NCBI RefSeq assembly: GCF_003050905.1
Contig: NZ_QAOT01000011.1
Strand: one strand, 5' to 3'
Length of the DNA: 64,000 bases
Source of the DNA: Cereibacter_A azotoformans
GTDB lineage: Bacteria; Pseudomonadota; Alphaproteobacteria; Rhodobacterales; Rhodobacteraceae
The notes under the pieces are model-generated. The model made no database searches. It had not been told where the DNA came from and saw nothing but the letters and a program-made list of their open reading frames with translations. Both the position numbers and the translations under genes were made by a program. Positions 17,823 through 28,902 of this stretch are shown piece by piece. Each line of letters begins with the position of its first letter. Position 1 is the stretch's first letter.

Positions 17823-19025
17823 ATGACAACCGCGACCGTGACCCGCTCCGGAACCCATCTGGCCGTGCTGGTGGTTCTGGGCCTGACGCATCTGCTCAAC
17901 GACCTGATGCAATCGCTGATCCCCGCCGCCTACCCGATCCTGAAAGAGTCGGCGCAGCTCGATTTCGTGCAGATCGGCATGATCACCATGACGTTCCAGA
18001 TCGCGGGCTCGCTTCTGCAGCCCGTCGTGGGCACGATCACCGATCGTCACCCGGCGCCCTATTCGCCGGTGGTCGGCATGATGTTCACGCTTTCGGGGCT
18101 GGTGAGCCTGTCCATGGCCGAGAGTTACGCGATGATCCTCGTGTCGGTCGCGCTGATCGGGATCGGCTCGTCGATCTTCCATCCCGAGGCGACGCGGATG
18201 GCGCGCTACGCCGCCGGGGGGCGGCAGGGTCTGGCGCAGGGGATCTTTCAGGTCGGTGGACAGGCGGGGGGCGCGCTGGGTCCGGTCTTTGCCGCGCTGG
18301 TGATCGTGCCCTGGGGCCAGCCGAGCCTTGCCTGGTTTGCCGTCACGGCGCTGATGGCCATGATGCTCCTGACCTGGATCGGCAGCCGCCAGCGCGCGAT
18401 CAGCGCCGAGTTCGCCGCCAGCCGTGCGCGCGCCGCCAAGGCCGGAGCCGCCCGCCACCACGCGCCCACCACCATCGCGGTGGGCCTCGTGGTGCTGACC
18501 TGCCTGATGTTCGCCAAGAACGCCTACAATGAGAGCTTCCGCTCCTTCTACACTTTCTACCTGATGGAGCGCTTCGGCCTGTCGATCCCCTCGGCGCAGA
18601 TGATGCTGTTCATCTTCCTCGTGGCGGCCGCGGTGGGAGTGCTGGTCGGAGGCATCCTGGGCGACCGGATCGGCCGGCAGCGCATCATCTGGATCTCGGT
18701 GCTGGGGCCGCTGCCGCTCACGCTGATCCTGCCGCATGTGGACCTGTTCTGGACCGGCGTCCTGACCATCATGATCAATCTGATCATGGCCAGCGCCTTC
18801 GCCTCGATCCTGATCTATGCGATGGACCTTCTGCCGAACCGGATCGGGCTGATCGGCGGTCTGTTCTACGGGCTGAACTTCGGGCTGGGCGGGATTGCGG
18901 CCGCCATCCTCGGCGTTCTGGCCGAACGCTACGGGGTCGAGACCGTCTATCAGATCTGCGCCTTCCTGCCGCTCGCGGGGCTCCTGGCCTGGTTCCTTCC
19001 GCGCCTGGAGCCCGCCGGATCCTGA
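17823..19025 (+). CDS. MFS exporter of the fosmidomycin-resistance (Fsr) type
   Basis: The 400-residue protein has about 12 membrane segments and the Fsr-type N terminus (LTHLLNDLMQSLIPAAYPIL), with FHPEATRMAR near residue 120 and QGIFQVGGQAGGALGP near 145. Family members export small drugs such as fosmidomycin; the natural substrate is unknown. The start at 17823 was chosen because the upstream extension lies in non-conserved sequence. It converges with the HAD phosphatase with one base between the stop codons. A 294-base spacer separates it from the divergent GGDEF-EAL gene; only weak hairpins were seen there. Confidence 0.85.
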   Translation: MTTATVTRSGTHLAVLVVLGLTHLLNDLMQSLIPAAYPILKESAQLDFVQIGMITMTFQIAGSLLQPVVGTITDRHPAPYSPVVGMMFTLSGLVSLSMAESYAMILVSVALIGIGSSIFHPEATRMARYAAGGRQGLAQGIFQVGGQAGGALGPVFAALVIVPWGQPSLAWFAVTALMAMMLLTWIGSRQRAISAEFAASRARAAKAGAARHHAPTTIAVGLVVLTCLMFAKNAYNESFRSFYTFYLMERFGLSIPSAQMMLFIFLVAAAVGVLVGGILGDRIGRQRIIWISVLGPLPLTLILPHVDLFWTGVLTIMINLIMASAFASILIYAMDLLPNRIGLIGGLFYGLNFGLGGIAAAILGVLAERYGVETVYQICAFLPLAGLLAWFLPRLEPAGS

Positions 19026-19026
19026 C

Positions 19027-19710
19027 TCAGGGCCCGCAGAGGGCGGCGAAGGCCTCGTCGAGCCGCCCGACCACCTGCAAGGCGCCGGCCTCGAGCAGCA
19101 GCCCCCGATGGGCCACCTGAAGCCCCTCGAGATGGCTGCCCCCTGTGAAGCCCACGGCGCGCATCCCCGCGGCGCACGCGCCGGCGATCCCGTGCGGTGA
19201 ATCCTCGAGCACGGCGCAGCGGTCGGGCGGCACGCCCAGCACGGCGGCGGCCTTGAGGAACAGGTCGGGCGCGGGCTTGCCGCGCGGCACCTCGTCGGCG
19301 CTGAAGGCGCGCCCGGCAAAGCGCGAGGCAAGCCCCCCGAGGCGCAGCGTCTCGTGCATCCGCCGGACCGAGCCGCCGGTCGCGATGGCCATCGCGAGCC
19401 CCGCCGCCTCCAGCCGGTCGAGCAGCCGATCCGCCCCCGTCATTGGCCGCAGCCGCAAGGCATAGGCCCGAAACAGCCGCGCCTCGACCCGGTCGATGAA
19501 ATCCGCGGGCACCGGGCCGCCGGTGCGCCGCTCGATGTGGCGGCAGATATCGGCCATCGAGACGCCGAGGAACCGCTCGCGCAGCTCTTCCACGGTCGTC
19601 CGGGGCAGGCCGATGGCCTGCATCTCGCACGCAAGTGCCGCAAGGGAATGCGGCTCGCTGTCCACGAGGCAGCCGTCGAGGTCGAAGATCACCGCACGGA
19701 CGGGGCTCAT
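19027..19710 (-). CDS. HAD-superfamily sugar-phosphatase-like hydrolase
   Basis: The 227-residue protein is a subfamily I HAD hydrolase of the beta-phosphoglucomutase/YniC type. Motif I is IFDLDGCLVDSEPHS with both aspartates, motif II is IATGGS (threonine-glycine type), the lysine is in PRGKPAPDLF and motif IV is LEDSPHGIAGA. It is the last gene of the minus-strand polyol ABC unit, 19 bases after malK, so a polyol or sugar phosphate (possibly detoxification of a dead-end phosphate) is a likely substrate. Confidence 0.8.
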   Translation of the reverse strand: MSPVRAVIFDLDGCLVDSEPHSLAALACEMQAIGLPRTTVEELRERFLGVSMADICRHIERRTGGPVPADFIDRVEARLFRAYALRLRPMTGADRLLDRLEAAGLAMAIATGGSVRRMHETLRLGGLASRFAGRAFSADEVPRGKPAPDLFLKAAAVLGVPPDRCAVLEDSPHGIAGACAAGMRAVGFTGGSHLEGLQVAHRGLLLEAGALQVVGRLDEAFAALCGP

Positions 19711-19729
19711 GCTGAGAGGCCGCGCGAGG

Positions 19730-20794
<1,065 letters not shown>

Positions 20795-20806
20795 CTCTGG
20801 TCCCCC

Positions 20807-21859
20807 CTACTGCGGCAGCTCGATCTGCATCTTCACGTCGGCGGGTGGCGCCGAGGCTGCCACTTCGAAGGCATGGACGCTGTCCTCGAAGGCGAAGGTG
20901 CGGGTGATGAGCGGCTTGACGTCGATGGCGCCGCTGGCCAGCATCGCCACGCAGCGCGGAAAGACATGGGCGTAGCGGAAAATGTTCTCGACCCGCGCCT
21001 CGCGCACCATGGCCGCGCCCGCGTCGTAGGAGATCGGGTCGGGCTGGCCGCCGATCATCACCACGCAGCCGCCCGGGGCGAGCGGCTCGAAGACACCGGC
21101 CGCAGCCTTGGGCGAACCGGTGGCCTCAAAGACCACATCCGCGCCCCAGCCGTCGGTTTCGGCCTTGATGCGGGCCACGATGTCGTCGCTGGCGACATTG
21201 ACGCCGGTGATGGCGGGGCTGAGGCTTTCGGCGATCTCGAGCTTCTTCGGCGCGAGGTCGGTGACATAGACCCGCGCGCAGCCGCCTGCGAGGGCGGAAA
21301 GTGCCGTGACGAGGCCGATGGGGCCCGCCCCCATGACAAGGCCGATGTCGCCGGGGCGGATGCGGGCCTTGGTGGCGGCATGGACGCCCACGGCCAGCGG
21401 CTCGACCATCGCGGCCTCGGCGAAGCTGACATTGTCCGGCAGCCGATAGGTGAAGGCTTCCGGGTGGACGCAGGTCGGGCGCAGGATGCCGTGGATCGGC
21501 GGCGTGGCCCAGAAGCGCACCGCGGGGTCGATGTTGTACATCCCCATCCGTGCGGCCTTCGAGTTCGGGTCGGGAATGCCCGGCTCCATGCAGACGCGGT
21601 CGCCGACCTTGATTGTCGTGACCTGCGCGCCCACCTCGATCACCGTGCCCGAGGCTTCGTGGCCAAGGACCATCGGCTCGTTCACCACGAAGGGGCCGAT
21701 CCGGCCGTGGGTGTAGTAATGCACGTCCGACCCGCAGATGCCCACGGTGTGCAGCTTGATGCGCACATCGCGGGGCCCAAGCACCTCCTCCTGCCGGTCG
21801 ATGTCGGGGAAGTCGCGCAGCGACAGTTCGTCTTTCCGTTCGAGGACGAGCGATTTCAT
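20807..21859 (-). CDS. Zn-dependent polyol dehydrogenase (sorbitol/xylitol DH-like)
   Basis: The 350-residue medium-chain dehydrogenase has the catalytic zinc site (GICGSDVHYY cysteine near residue 42, GHEASG histidine near 67, and a downstream glutamate in MVEPLAVG near 150) and an NAD-binding VMGAGPIGLVTA. The four-cysteine structural zinc lobe is absent, as in several sorbitol/xylitol dehydrogenases. It is embedded inside an ABC transporter operon, so it probably oxidises the imported polyol to a ketose. Exact polyol is not determinable. Confidence 0.88.
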   Translation of the reverse strand: MKSLVLERKDELSLRDFPDIDRQEEVLGPRDVRIKLHTVGICGSDVHYYTHGRIGPFVVNEPMVLGHEASGTVIEVGAQVTTIKVGDRVCMEPGIPDPNSKAARMGMYNIDPAVRFWATPPIHGILRPTCVHPEAFTYRLPDNVSFAEAAMVEPLAVGVHAATKARIRPGDIGLVMGAGPIGLVTALSALAGGCARVYVTDLAPKKLEIAESLSPAITGVNVASDDIVARIKAETDGWGADVVFEATGSPKAAAGVFEPLAPGGCVVMIGGQPDPISYDAGAAMVREARVENIFRYAHVFPRCVAMLASGAIDVKPLITRTFAFEDSVHAFEVAASAPPADVKMQIELPQ

Positions 21860-21863
21860 CCTG

Positions 21864-22115
21864 TCAGCCTTTCGTGATGATGAGCACGGCCAGCGCGAGC
21901 GCGATGGCGTTGGAGATCCAGATCGACGGCCCGAGCGGCTCCACGAAGCGGAACCAGAACAGGGACAGCGCGACCCAGATCACGACCGAGATGAACAGCC
22001 GGTCGAACCAGTTGGTCTCGATCGGCAGGAAGCCCGCCTTTGGAGGCGCCGGGGGCGGCGGATCGTCCTCGAGGATGTCGATGGGCTCGGAGATGTTCTC
22101 GATCTTCTCGCTCAT
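21864..22115 (-). CDS. Small two-TM protein in polyol ABC operon
   Basis: An 83-residue protein with an acidic, proline-rich N-terminal stretch and two hydrophobic segments (FISVVIWVALSLFWF, and an alanine/leucine-rich C-terminal helix). It lies four bases after the permease gene and four before the dehydrogenase gene. I do not recognise a family. Its position matches the small membrane proteins found in some rhizobial polyol/glycerol ABC operons, so an accessory subunit is possible. Confidence 0.75.
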   Translation of the reverse strand: MSEKIENISEPIDILEDDPPPPAPPKAGFLPIETNWFDRLFISVVIWVALSLFWFRFVEPLGPSIWISNAIALALAVLIITKG

Positions 22116-22118
22116 GGC

Positions 22119-22955
22119 CTATCCTTTCACCGCGCCGAAGGTCAGACCGGTCACGATATGCTTCTGCACCAGGCTGAAGACGATCAGCGCCGGGATCAGC
22201 GTGAACATCGAGATGGCGGCCATGATCCCCCATTCGGTGCCGGTCGTGGTCACATATTCCGAAAGGCCGGTGGTCAGCGTGCGGGCGTTGAAGTTCGTCA
22301 GCGTCGCCGCCAGCAGATATTCGTTCCAAGCGAAGACCCAGGTCAGGATCAGCGTCACCGCAAGGCCGGGCCGGCAGAGCGGAAAGACGACCTCGGTGAT
22401 GACCTTCCAGGGGCTTGCGCCATCGACATAGGCGGCCTCGTCCAGCTCCTTGGGGATGCCGTCGAGCGTGGGGCGCAGCGTCCAGATCGCGAACGGCAGG
22501 TTGAAGGTGCAATAGACAAGGATCATGCCGATCCGCGTGTCGAGCAGCGTGAAGTCGCCGAAACGATAGACCTGCGTCATCAGGAGGAACAGCGGCAGCA
22601 GGAACACCGCGGGCGGCGCCATGCGGTTGGTGATGGTCCAGAAGAAGATCGATTCCTTCCCGCTCATGTCGTAGCGTGAGAGGGCATAGCAGGCGAAGAA
22701 CCCGAGCGTGGTGCAGAGCAGGGCATTGCCCGACGAGATGATCAGCGAATTGACCATGTAGCTGCGCAGGGTGCGGTCGTTCAGCACGTCGATGTAGTTC
22801 TGCCAGTAGATGTCCTTCAGCAGGATCTCGGGCGTCGAGAACAGGTCCACCGCCGGCTTCACCGAGATCACGAACAGCCAGTAGATCGGGAACAGAGTCA
22901 GGAAGCTGACAAAGACCCAGAACAGCATGTAGAGCCAGGGATTGCCCCTCTGCAT
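22119..22955 (-). CDS. ABC transporter permease, MalG-like
   Basis: The 278-residue protein has six hydrophobic segments and the cytoplasmic EAA loop (DEAAYVDGASPWKVITEVVF, followed by PLCRPG), which contacts the ATPase. The N terminus matches the CUT1 second-permease pattern. It starts five bases after the first permease gene ends. Function: inner-membrane subunit of the polyol importer. Confidence 0.92.
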   Translation of the reverse strand: MQRGNPWLYMLFWVFVSFLTLFPIYWLFVISVKPAVDLFSTPEILLKDIYWQNYIDVLNDRTLRSYMVNSLIISSGNALLCTTLGFFACYALSRYDMSGKESIFFWTITNRMAPPAVFLLPLFLLMTQVYRFGDFTLLDTRIGMILVYCTFNLPFAIWTLRPTLDGIPKELDEAAYVDGASPWKVITEVVFPLCRPGLAVTLILTWVFAWNEYLLAATLTNFNARTLTTGLSEYVTTTGTEWGIMAAISMFTLIPALIVFSLVQKHIVTGLTFGAVKG

Positions 22956-22959
22956 CGGA

Positions 22960-23838
22960 TCAGCCCTTTCTCGATTTGCGCGGGGCGAGCATGCTCACAT
23001 AGAGCAGCCAGCAGGCGACGATGGTGAGGTAGAGCACGATCACCGACACGGCCGAGCCGTAGCCGTAGTTCGTGCGCGGGAACACCTCCTTGAAGATGTG
23101 GACGCCGACGTAGCGGGTGGCCGATCCGGGGCCGCCGCCGGTCAGCATCAGCACCTCGTCCACCGTGCGCAGCGCGTCCATCAGCCGGATGAAGACGGTG
23201 GCGACGACGGCCGGAGCGATCATCGGCAGCGTGATGTGCCAGAAGATCTGCCGCTTGTTCGCGCCGTCGATCTGGGCCTGCTCGAACGGGTCGGCCGGCA
23301 GCGAGACCAGCGCCGCGATCAGCGTCAGCGTCACCAGCGGCGTCCAGTGCCAGACATCCATGATCACCGTGATCACGAAGGCGGCCCAGGCCGACTGGCC
23401 GATGTTGAGATTGACGCCGAACCAGCTGTCCAGAAGGCTGGGGATGATGCCGATCGAGGGCGTGGTCATCAGCTTCCAGACCGAGCCGACGATGATCGGC
23501 GCCATGATCAGCGGCAGCGTATGGATGGTGCGGAAGAAGGCCTTGCCGGGAAACTCCTTCATGAAGGCCTGCGCCAGCGCATAGCCGATCACCAGTTCGG
23601 ACAGGACGGCAAAGAAGACGAAGGCCACGGTCACGCCCAGCGAGGCCAGGAAGCCCTGGTCGAACACCACGCGGCGGAAGTTGTTCGCTCCGCTGAACAC
23701 CATCTCGGGGTTGGCCGCGAATGGGTTCCAGTCGTGGAACGAGACATAGAGCACATACAGGAACGGCAGAACGCCGAACAGGAACAGGATGACCAGCGTC
23801 GGCGCCAGCAACAGCCATGCGAGCTTCTGGGAATACAC
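22960..23838 (-). CDS. ABC transporter permease, MalF-like (GTG start)
   Basis: The 292-residue protein has six hydrophobic segments and an EAA-type loop (EQAQIDGANKRQIFWHITLP). I start it at GTG 23838, preceded by AGGGTAGG. The longer in-frame extension runs back into the binding-protein gene region and has no membrane-protein character. A 98-base spacer with a strong hairpin separates it from the binding-protein gene. Confidence 0.88.
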   Translation of the reverse strand: MYSQKLAWLLLAPTLVILFLFGVLPFLYVLYVSFHDWNPFAANPEMVFSGANNFRRVVFDQGFLASLGVTVAFVFFAVLSELVIGYALAQAFMKEFPGKAFFRTIHTLPLIMAPIIVGSVWKLMTTPSIGIIPSLLDSWFGVNLNIGQSAWAAFVITVIMDVWHWTPLVTLTLIAALVSLPADPFEQAQIDGANKRQIFWHITLPMIAPAVVATVFIRLMDALRTVDEVLMLTGGGPGSATRYVGVHIFKEVFPRTNYGYGSAVSVIVLYLTIVACWLLYVSMLAPRKSRKG

Positions 23839-23901
23839 GGACCTACCCTCTGCCGAAGGTTGCGAGTGAGCGGGCCGCGCATCGGGCCCTCGGTCGAAGG
23901 A

Positions 23902-23925
23902 GCCGCCGCCCGAACGGGCGGCGGC
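23902..23925 (-). terminator. Intercistronic hairpin after the binding-protein gene
   Basis: GCCGCCGCCCG and CGGGCGGCGGC form a perfect 11-bp stem around AA. No T-run follows on the minus strand. Such stems after binding-protein genes usually protect the upstream message and limit read-through into the permeases; this role is inferred. Confidence 0.55.
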
Positions 23926-23936
23926 GGTCGGGGGGC

Positions 23937-25391
<1,455 letters not shown>

Positions 25392-25471
25392 GTGTCTCCT
25401 CCCTGAAGATCTTGCGGGTCTGCAGGGCCGCGCGGGGGTCCTCCGCCGCGCTGCTCCTCCCGATGAGAACT

Positions 25472-25540
25472 TTTGCAAATGTAAGCGTCAACATGCAAGT
25501 GAATAATTTGCGGATGTATGACTTGCGAAACATTTGTAAG
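25472..25540. promoter_or_regulatory. Repeated operator-like motifs in the polyol divergent promoter
   Basis: TTTGCAAATGT at 25472 and TTTGCGGATGT at 25507 are direct repeats 35 bases apart, and ACATTTGTAAG at 25530 is an inverted copy of the CAAATGT part. The whole 70-base block is AT-rich compared with its surroundings. It lies between the binding-protein gene and the regulator gene and is the likely binding region of the SorC-type regulator. Confidence 0.55.
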
Positions 25541-25588
25541 TGGTGTCACATCCCCGAAGGACGACCGGCGCGGAGGAGGGCGCTCAGG

Positions 25589-26554
25589 ATGGTTCGGGAG
25601 ATGCACGACGATCCGTTCACCGCGGAAGTCTGCTGGCACTACTACGTCAACGGCATGACTCAGGCCGAGATCGCCAAGCAGCTCGACGTGACTCGGCTGC
25701 GGGTGAATCAGGCGATCCAGCGGGCCAAGACGCTGGGGATCGTGCAGGTGCGCATCGATTCTCCCTTTGTCGCGCGGATCGAGCTGCAAGAGGCGCTCCG
25801 GGTTGAGCTGGACATCCCGCGCGTGCAGATCGCTCCCGCCCGCCGCGAGGATTATGATTGCCATTCGGCGGTCGGTGCGGCGTTGGCCGATTATCTGATC
25901 GAGAAATTGCGCACCCGCGGCTGGCGCTCGATCGGCGTCTCGTGGGGGGTGACGCTCGAGCAGACCTTCCGCCGCCTGCCCGCGCAACCCCATCCCGATC
26001 TCGAGATCGTCTCGATGCTGGGAGGCACGATGCAGGGCGCCTCCTTCAACTCGTTCAGCATCGTCTCGGGCTTTGCCGCGGCGCTCGGCGCGAAATATTC
26101 GCTGCTCGCGGCCCCGATCTTCCTGTCGGCGGGGGTCGATCGCACGGCCTTCCTCGCGCAGGAGATCTTCGCCGACCATTTCGCCAAGTTCGAGACGCTC
26201 GACGCGGCGATCCTGACCGCGAGCGACGTGTCCGAGCGGTCGTTTCTCGTTGCGAACGGCCTGCCCAAGGAGGTGGCGCCGCAGGACCTGATCCGGGCCG
26301 GCGCGATCGGGGACGTGCTGGGACATTTCCTCGACGCCGACGGTGCCGAGATCGACCATCCGATCTGCCAGCGCACGATCGGCGTCGATCTCGGGACGGT
26401 GTTGCGCACCCCCGAAAAGATCCTCGCCGCAGCCGGGCCCCACAAGGTCGGGATCATTCGGGCCGCGTCGCGGCGCGGACTGGTGGATACGCTGATCACC
26501 GACGACGTGACGGCCGAGCTGCTGCTCGGCAAGCGACCCGGCCTGTCCGGCTGA
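25589..26554 (+). CDS. SorC/DeoR-type sugar-binding transcriptional regulator
   Basis: The 321-residue protein has an N-terminal HTH (YVNGMTQAEIAKQLDVTRLR, residues about 19-38) and a long sugar-binding domain of the SorC type (GVSWGVTLEQTF near 110, MLGGTMQGASFNS near 130). These regulators sense phosphorylated sugars. The ATG at 25589 is preceded by GGAGGAGG; the longer extension upstream crosses the operator region. It is divergent from the ABC unit and heads the plus-strand catabolic genes, so it likely controls both. Confidence 0.85.
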   Translation: MVREMHDDPFTAEVCWHYYVNGMTQAEIAKQLDVTRLRVNQAIQRAKTLGIVQVRIDSPFVARIELQEALRVELDIPRVQIAPARREDYDCHSAVGAALADYLIEKLRTRGWRSIGVSWGVTLEQTFRRLPAQPHPDLEIVSMLGGTMQGASFNSFSIVSGFAAALGAKYSLLAAPIFLSAGVDRTAFLAQEIFADHFAKFETLDAAILTASDVSERSFLVANGLPKEVAPQDLIRAGAIGDVLGHFLDADGAEIDHPICQRTIGVDLGTVLRTPEKILAAAGPHKVGIIRAASRRGLVDTLITDDVTAELLLGKRPGLSG

Positions 26555-26644
26555 CATGACCGGCGCCGCAGGCACGACCCGCCCCGGCACGACATCCGCC
26601 TCCGGGCGGAACGATTCCGGGCCGCCCGGAGATGAAAGGTTCCG

Positions 26645-27625
26645 ATGACATCCCCACTGGCACCCGATGCGCTCGGCCCCACGATCTGCGTGGGCGAGAT
26701 CCTCGTCGAGATCATGGCCACGACGGTCGGTCGCGGCTTTCTCCAGCCGCAGCCGCTCGAGGGCCCGTTCCCGAGCGGCGCGCCCGCCATCTTCATCGAC
26801 CAGTGCGCGCGGATGGGCGGAACGGCGGCGCTGATCGGCTCGGTGGGCGACGACGATTTCGGCCGCATGACGCTGGCCCGGCTGGCGCGCGACGGGGTTG
26901 ATGTCAGGGCGGTGGCGGTCCTGCCCGACCATCCGACCGGCACCGCCTTCGTGCGCTACCGGGCGGACGGTGCGCGCGATTTCGTCTACAACATCGCCCG
27001 TTCCGCCGCCGCCTGCATCGCGCGGACCCCGGCGGTCGAGGAGGTTCTGGCGCGGGCGGGGCACCTGCATGTCATGGGCTCCGCCCTCTCGATCCCGGCT
27101 GCGGCCGAGGTGATCGTGGCGGCCGCCACAGCCGTGAAGGCGCGCGGCGGGAGCCTCTCGGTCGATCCGAACCTCCGCAAGGAACTGGCGCAGGATGCCG
27201 CCACCGCGCGGACCTTCGCGGCACTGGTGGCCATGGCCGACCTGCTGCTGCCCTCGGGCGACGAGCTGGAACGTGCGGCCGGCGTTGCGGGCGAGGCCGC
27301 GGCGCTCGAGCGGCTGTTCGCGCTCGGCGTCCGCGAGGTCGCGCTGAAGCGCGGCGCCGGCGGAGCGAGCGTCGTCGCTGCGGGCGCCGCCCCGGTCAAT
27401 GCGCCGGCCTTCGCGGTGGACGAGGTCGATCCGACCGGCGCGGGCGACTGTTTCGGCGGCGCCTATGTCGCCTGCCGCCGGCTTGGCCTGCCCGTGGCCG
27501 AGGCGCTGACCTATGCCTGCGCCGCCGGGGCCCGCAATGTCACCCGCCGCGGCCCGATGGAGGGCGCCGGCACCCGCTCCGAACTGGACACCTTCATCGC
27601 CAATACCCCGAGGCGCCCATGCTGA
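26645..27625 (+). CDS. PfkB-family sugar kinase, probable tagatose kinase
   Basis: The 326-residue protein is a ribokinase/PfkB kinase: an N-terminal GEILVEI signature, the GG motif in ARMGGTAALIGSVGDDDFG near residue 57 and the C-terminal catalytic VDPTGAGDCFGGAYV near 260. Its gene overlaps the downstream GatZ-like gene by seven bases, which suggests the two proteins act in sequence. Phosphorylation of a ketohexose at C6 is inferred from that pairing; fructose, tagatose or ribulose are all possible. Confidence 0.85.
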   Translation: MTSPLAPDALGPTICVGEILVEIMATTVGRGFLQPQPLEGPFPSGAPAIFIDQCARMGGTAALIGSVGDDDFGRMTLARLARDGVDVRAVAVLPDHPTGTAFVRYRADGARDFVYNIARSAAACIARTPAVEEVLARAGHLHVMGSALSIPAAAEVIVAAATAVKARGGSLSVDPNLRKELAQDAATARTFAALVAMADLLLPSGDELERAAGVAGEAAALERLFALGVREVALKRGAGGASVVAAGAAPVNAPAFAVDEVDPTGAGDCFGGAYVACRRLGLPVAEALTYACAAGARNVTRRGPMEGAGTRSELDTFIANTPRRPC

Positions 27626-28899
27626 CGCTCGAGGATCTTGCGCGCCTGCGCCGCGAGGGTCGGCCGCGCGGCATGGCCTCGGTCTGTTCGGCGCATCCCT
27701 TGGTCCTGCGCGCGGCGCTCCGCCACGGGCTCCGGACCGGCGCCCCGGTGCTGATCGAGGCGACCTGCAATCAGGTCAACCATCAAGGCGGCTACACCGG
27801 CATGACGCCGGCCGACTTTGCCGCGCTGGTGCGGCGGATCTCGGCCGAGGAGGGCTGCCCGCCGGGCCAGCTGCTGCTGGGGGGCGACCATCTCGGGCCC
27901 AACCCCTGGCGCGCCCTGCCCGCGGAGGCGGCGATGGCCGAGGCGGGCCGCATGGTGGCGGCCTATGTCGCGGCCGGCTTTTCCAAGATCCATCTCGACA
28001 CCTCGATGGGCTGTGCGGGCGAACCGGCCGCGCTGGAGGATGCCACGACCGCCCGACGCGCCGCCCGTCTCGCCCGCATCGCCGACGAGACCGCCCGCAG
28101 CCACGGCCTTGCGCCGCCGCGCTTCATCCTCGGGACCGAGGTTCCGCCTCCCGGTGGCGCCGATCATGCGCTCGACAGCGTCGCGCCGACCGCCCCCGAC
28201 GCCGCCCGCGCCACCATCGCGATCCACCACGAGACCTTTGCGCAGGAGGGGTTGGAGGACGCCTTCGACAGGGTGCTCGCCTTCGTCGTCCAGCCGGGGG
28301 TCGAGTTCGGCAACCGGAACGTGGCCCTCTACGACCGCACCCGCGCCCGCCCGCTGACGGCGGTGCTTGCGGAGGAGCCGGGCCTCGTGTTCGAGGCCCA
28401 TTCCACCGATTATCAGGGGCCAGGCCCGCTGGCCGCGCTGGTCGAGGACGGCTTCCCGATCCTCAAGGTGGGGCCCGAGCTGACCTTCGTCCTGCGCGAG
28501 GCGCTCTATGCGCTTGATCTGATCGCAACGGAACTGGTCCCCGGCTACGGCACCCGCCCGCTTGCCGCCACGATGGAACGGGTGATGCGCGACCGCCCCG
28601 CCGACTGGCAGCGCCACTATCCGGGAAGCGCGGCCGACCAGCATCTGCTGCGGCACTATTCGCTGTCGGACCGCATCCGCTACTACTGGCCCGATCCCGA
28701 GGCCCGGCAGGCGGTCGATGCGCTGACGGCCGCGCTTGCGGGCCGGCGGGTGCCCCTGCCGCTCTGGCGCCAGTTCCTGCCCGCCGCGGAAGATCACGCC
28801 GATCGACCGCTCGACCCCGAGGCGCTGCTGATCGAGCGGGTGACCGCCAGCCTCGCCATCTATCACGCCGCCTGTCACCCCGATGAAAGGAAAGGATAA
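27619..28899 (+). CDS. GatZ/KbaZ-family protein, probable tagatose-6-phosphate 4-epimerase
   Basis: The 426-residue protein is a complete COG4573 member. Typical blocks include GMASVCSAHPLVLRAAL near residue 18, EATCNQVNHQGGYTGMTP near 45, LLGGDHLGPNPW near 83 and HSTDYQGPGPLAALVEDGFP near 255. In enterobacteria GatZ/KbaZ is described as a non-catalytic partner of the class II aldolase GatY/KbaY, but no GatY-like gene occurs in this window. An Agrobacterium COG4573 protein acts alone as a D-tagatose 6-phosphate 4-epimerase, feeding fructose 6-phosphate. That role fits here, but I infer it from context. Confidence 0.85.
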   Translation: MLTLEDLARLRREGRPRGMASVCSAHPLVLRAALRHGLRTGAPVLIEATCNQVNHQGGYTGMTPADFAALVRRISAEEGCPPGQLLLGGDHLGPNPWRALPAEAAMAEAGRMVAAYVAAGFSKIHLDTSMGCAGEPAALEDATTARRAARLARIADETARSHGLAPPRFILGTEVPPPGGADHALDSVAPTAPDAARATIAIHHETFAQEGLEDAFDRVLAFVVQPGVEFGNRNVALYDRTRARPLTAVLAEEPGLVFEAHSTDYQGPGPLAALVEDGFPILKVGPELTFVLREALYALDLIATELVPGYGTRPLAATMERVMRDRPADWQRHYPGSAADQHLLRHYSLSDRIRYYWPDPEARQAVDALTAALAGRRVPLPLWRQFLPAAEDHADRPLDPEALLIERVTASLAIYHAACHPDERKG

Positions 28900-28902
28900 G
28901 CC

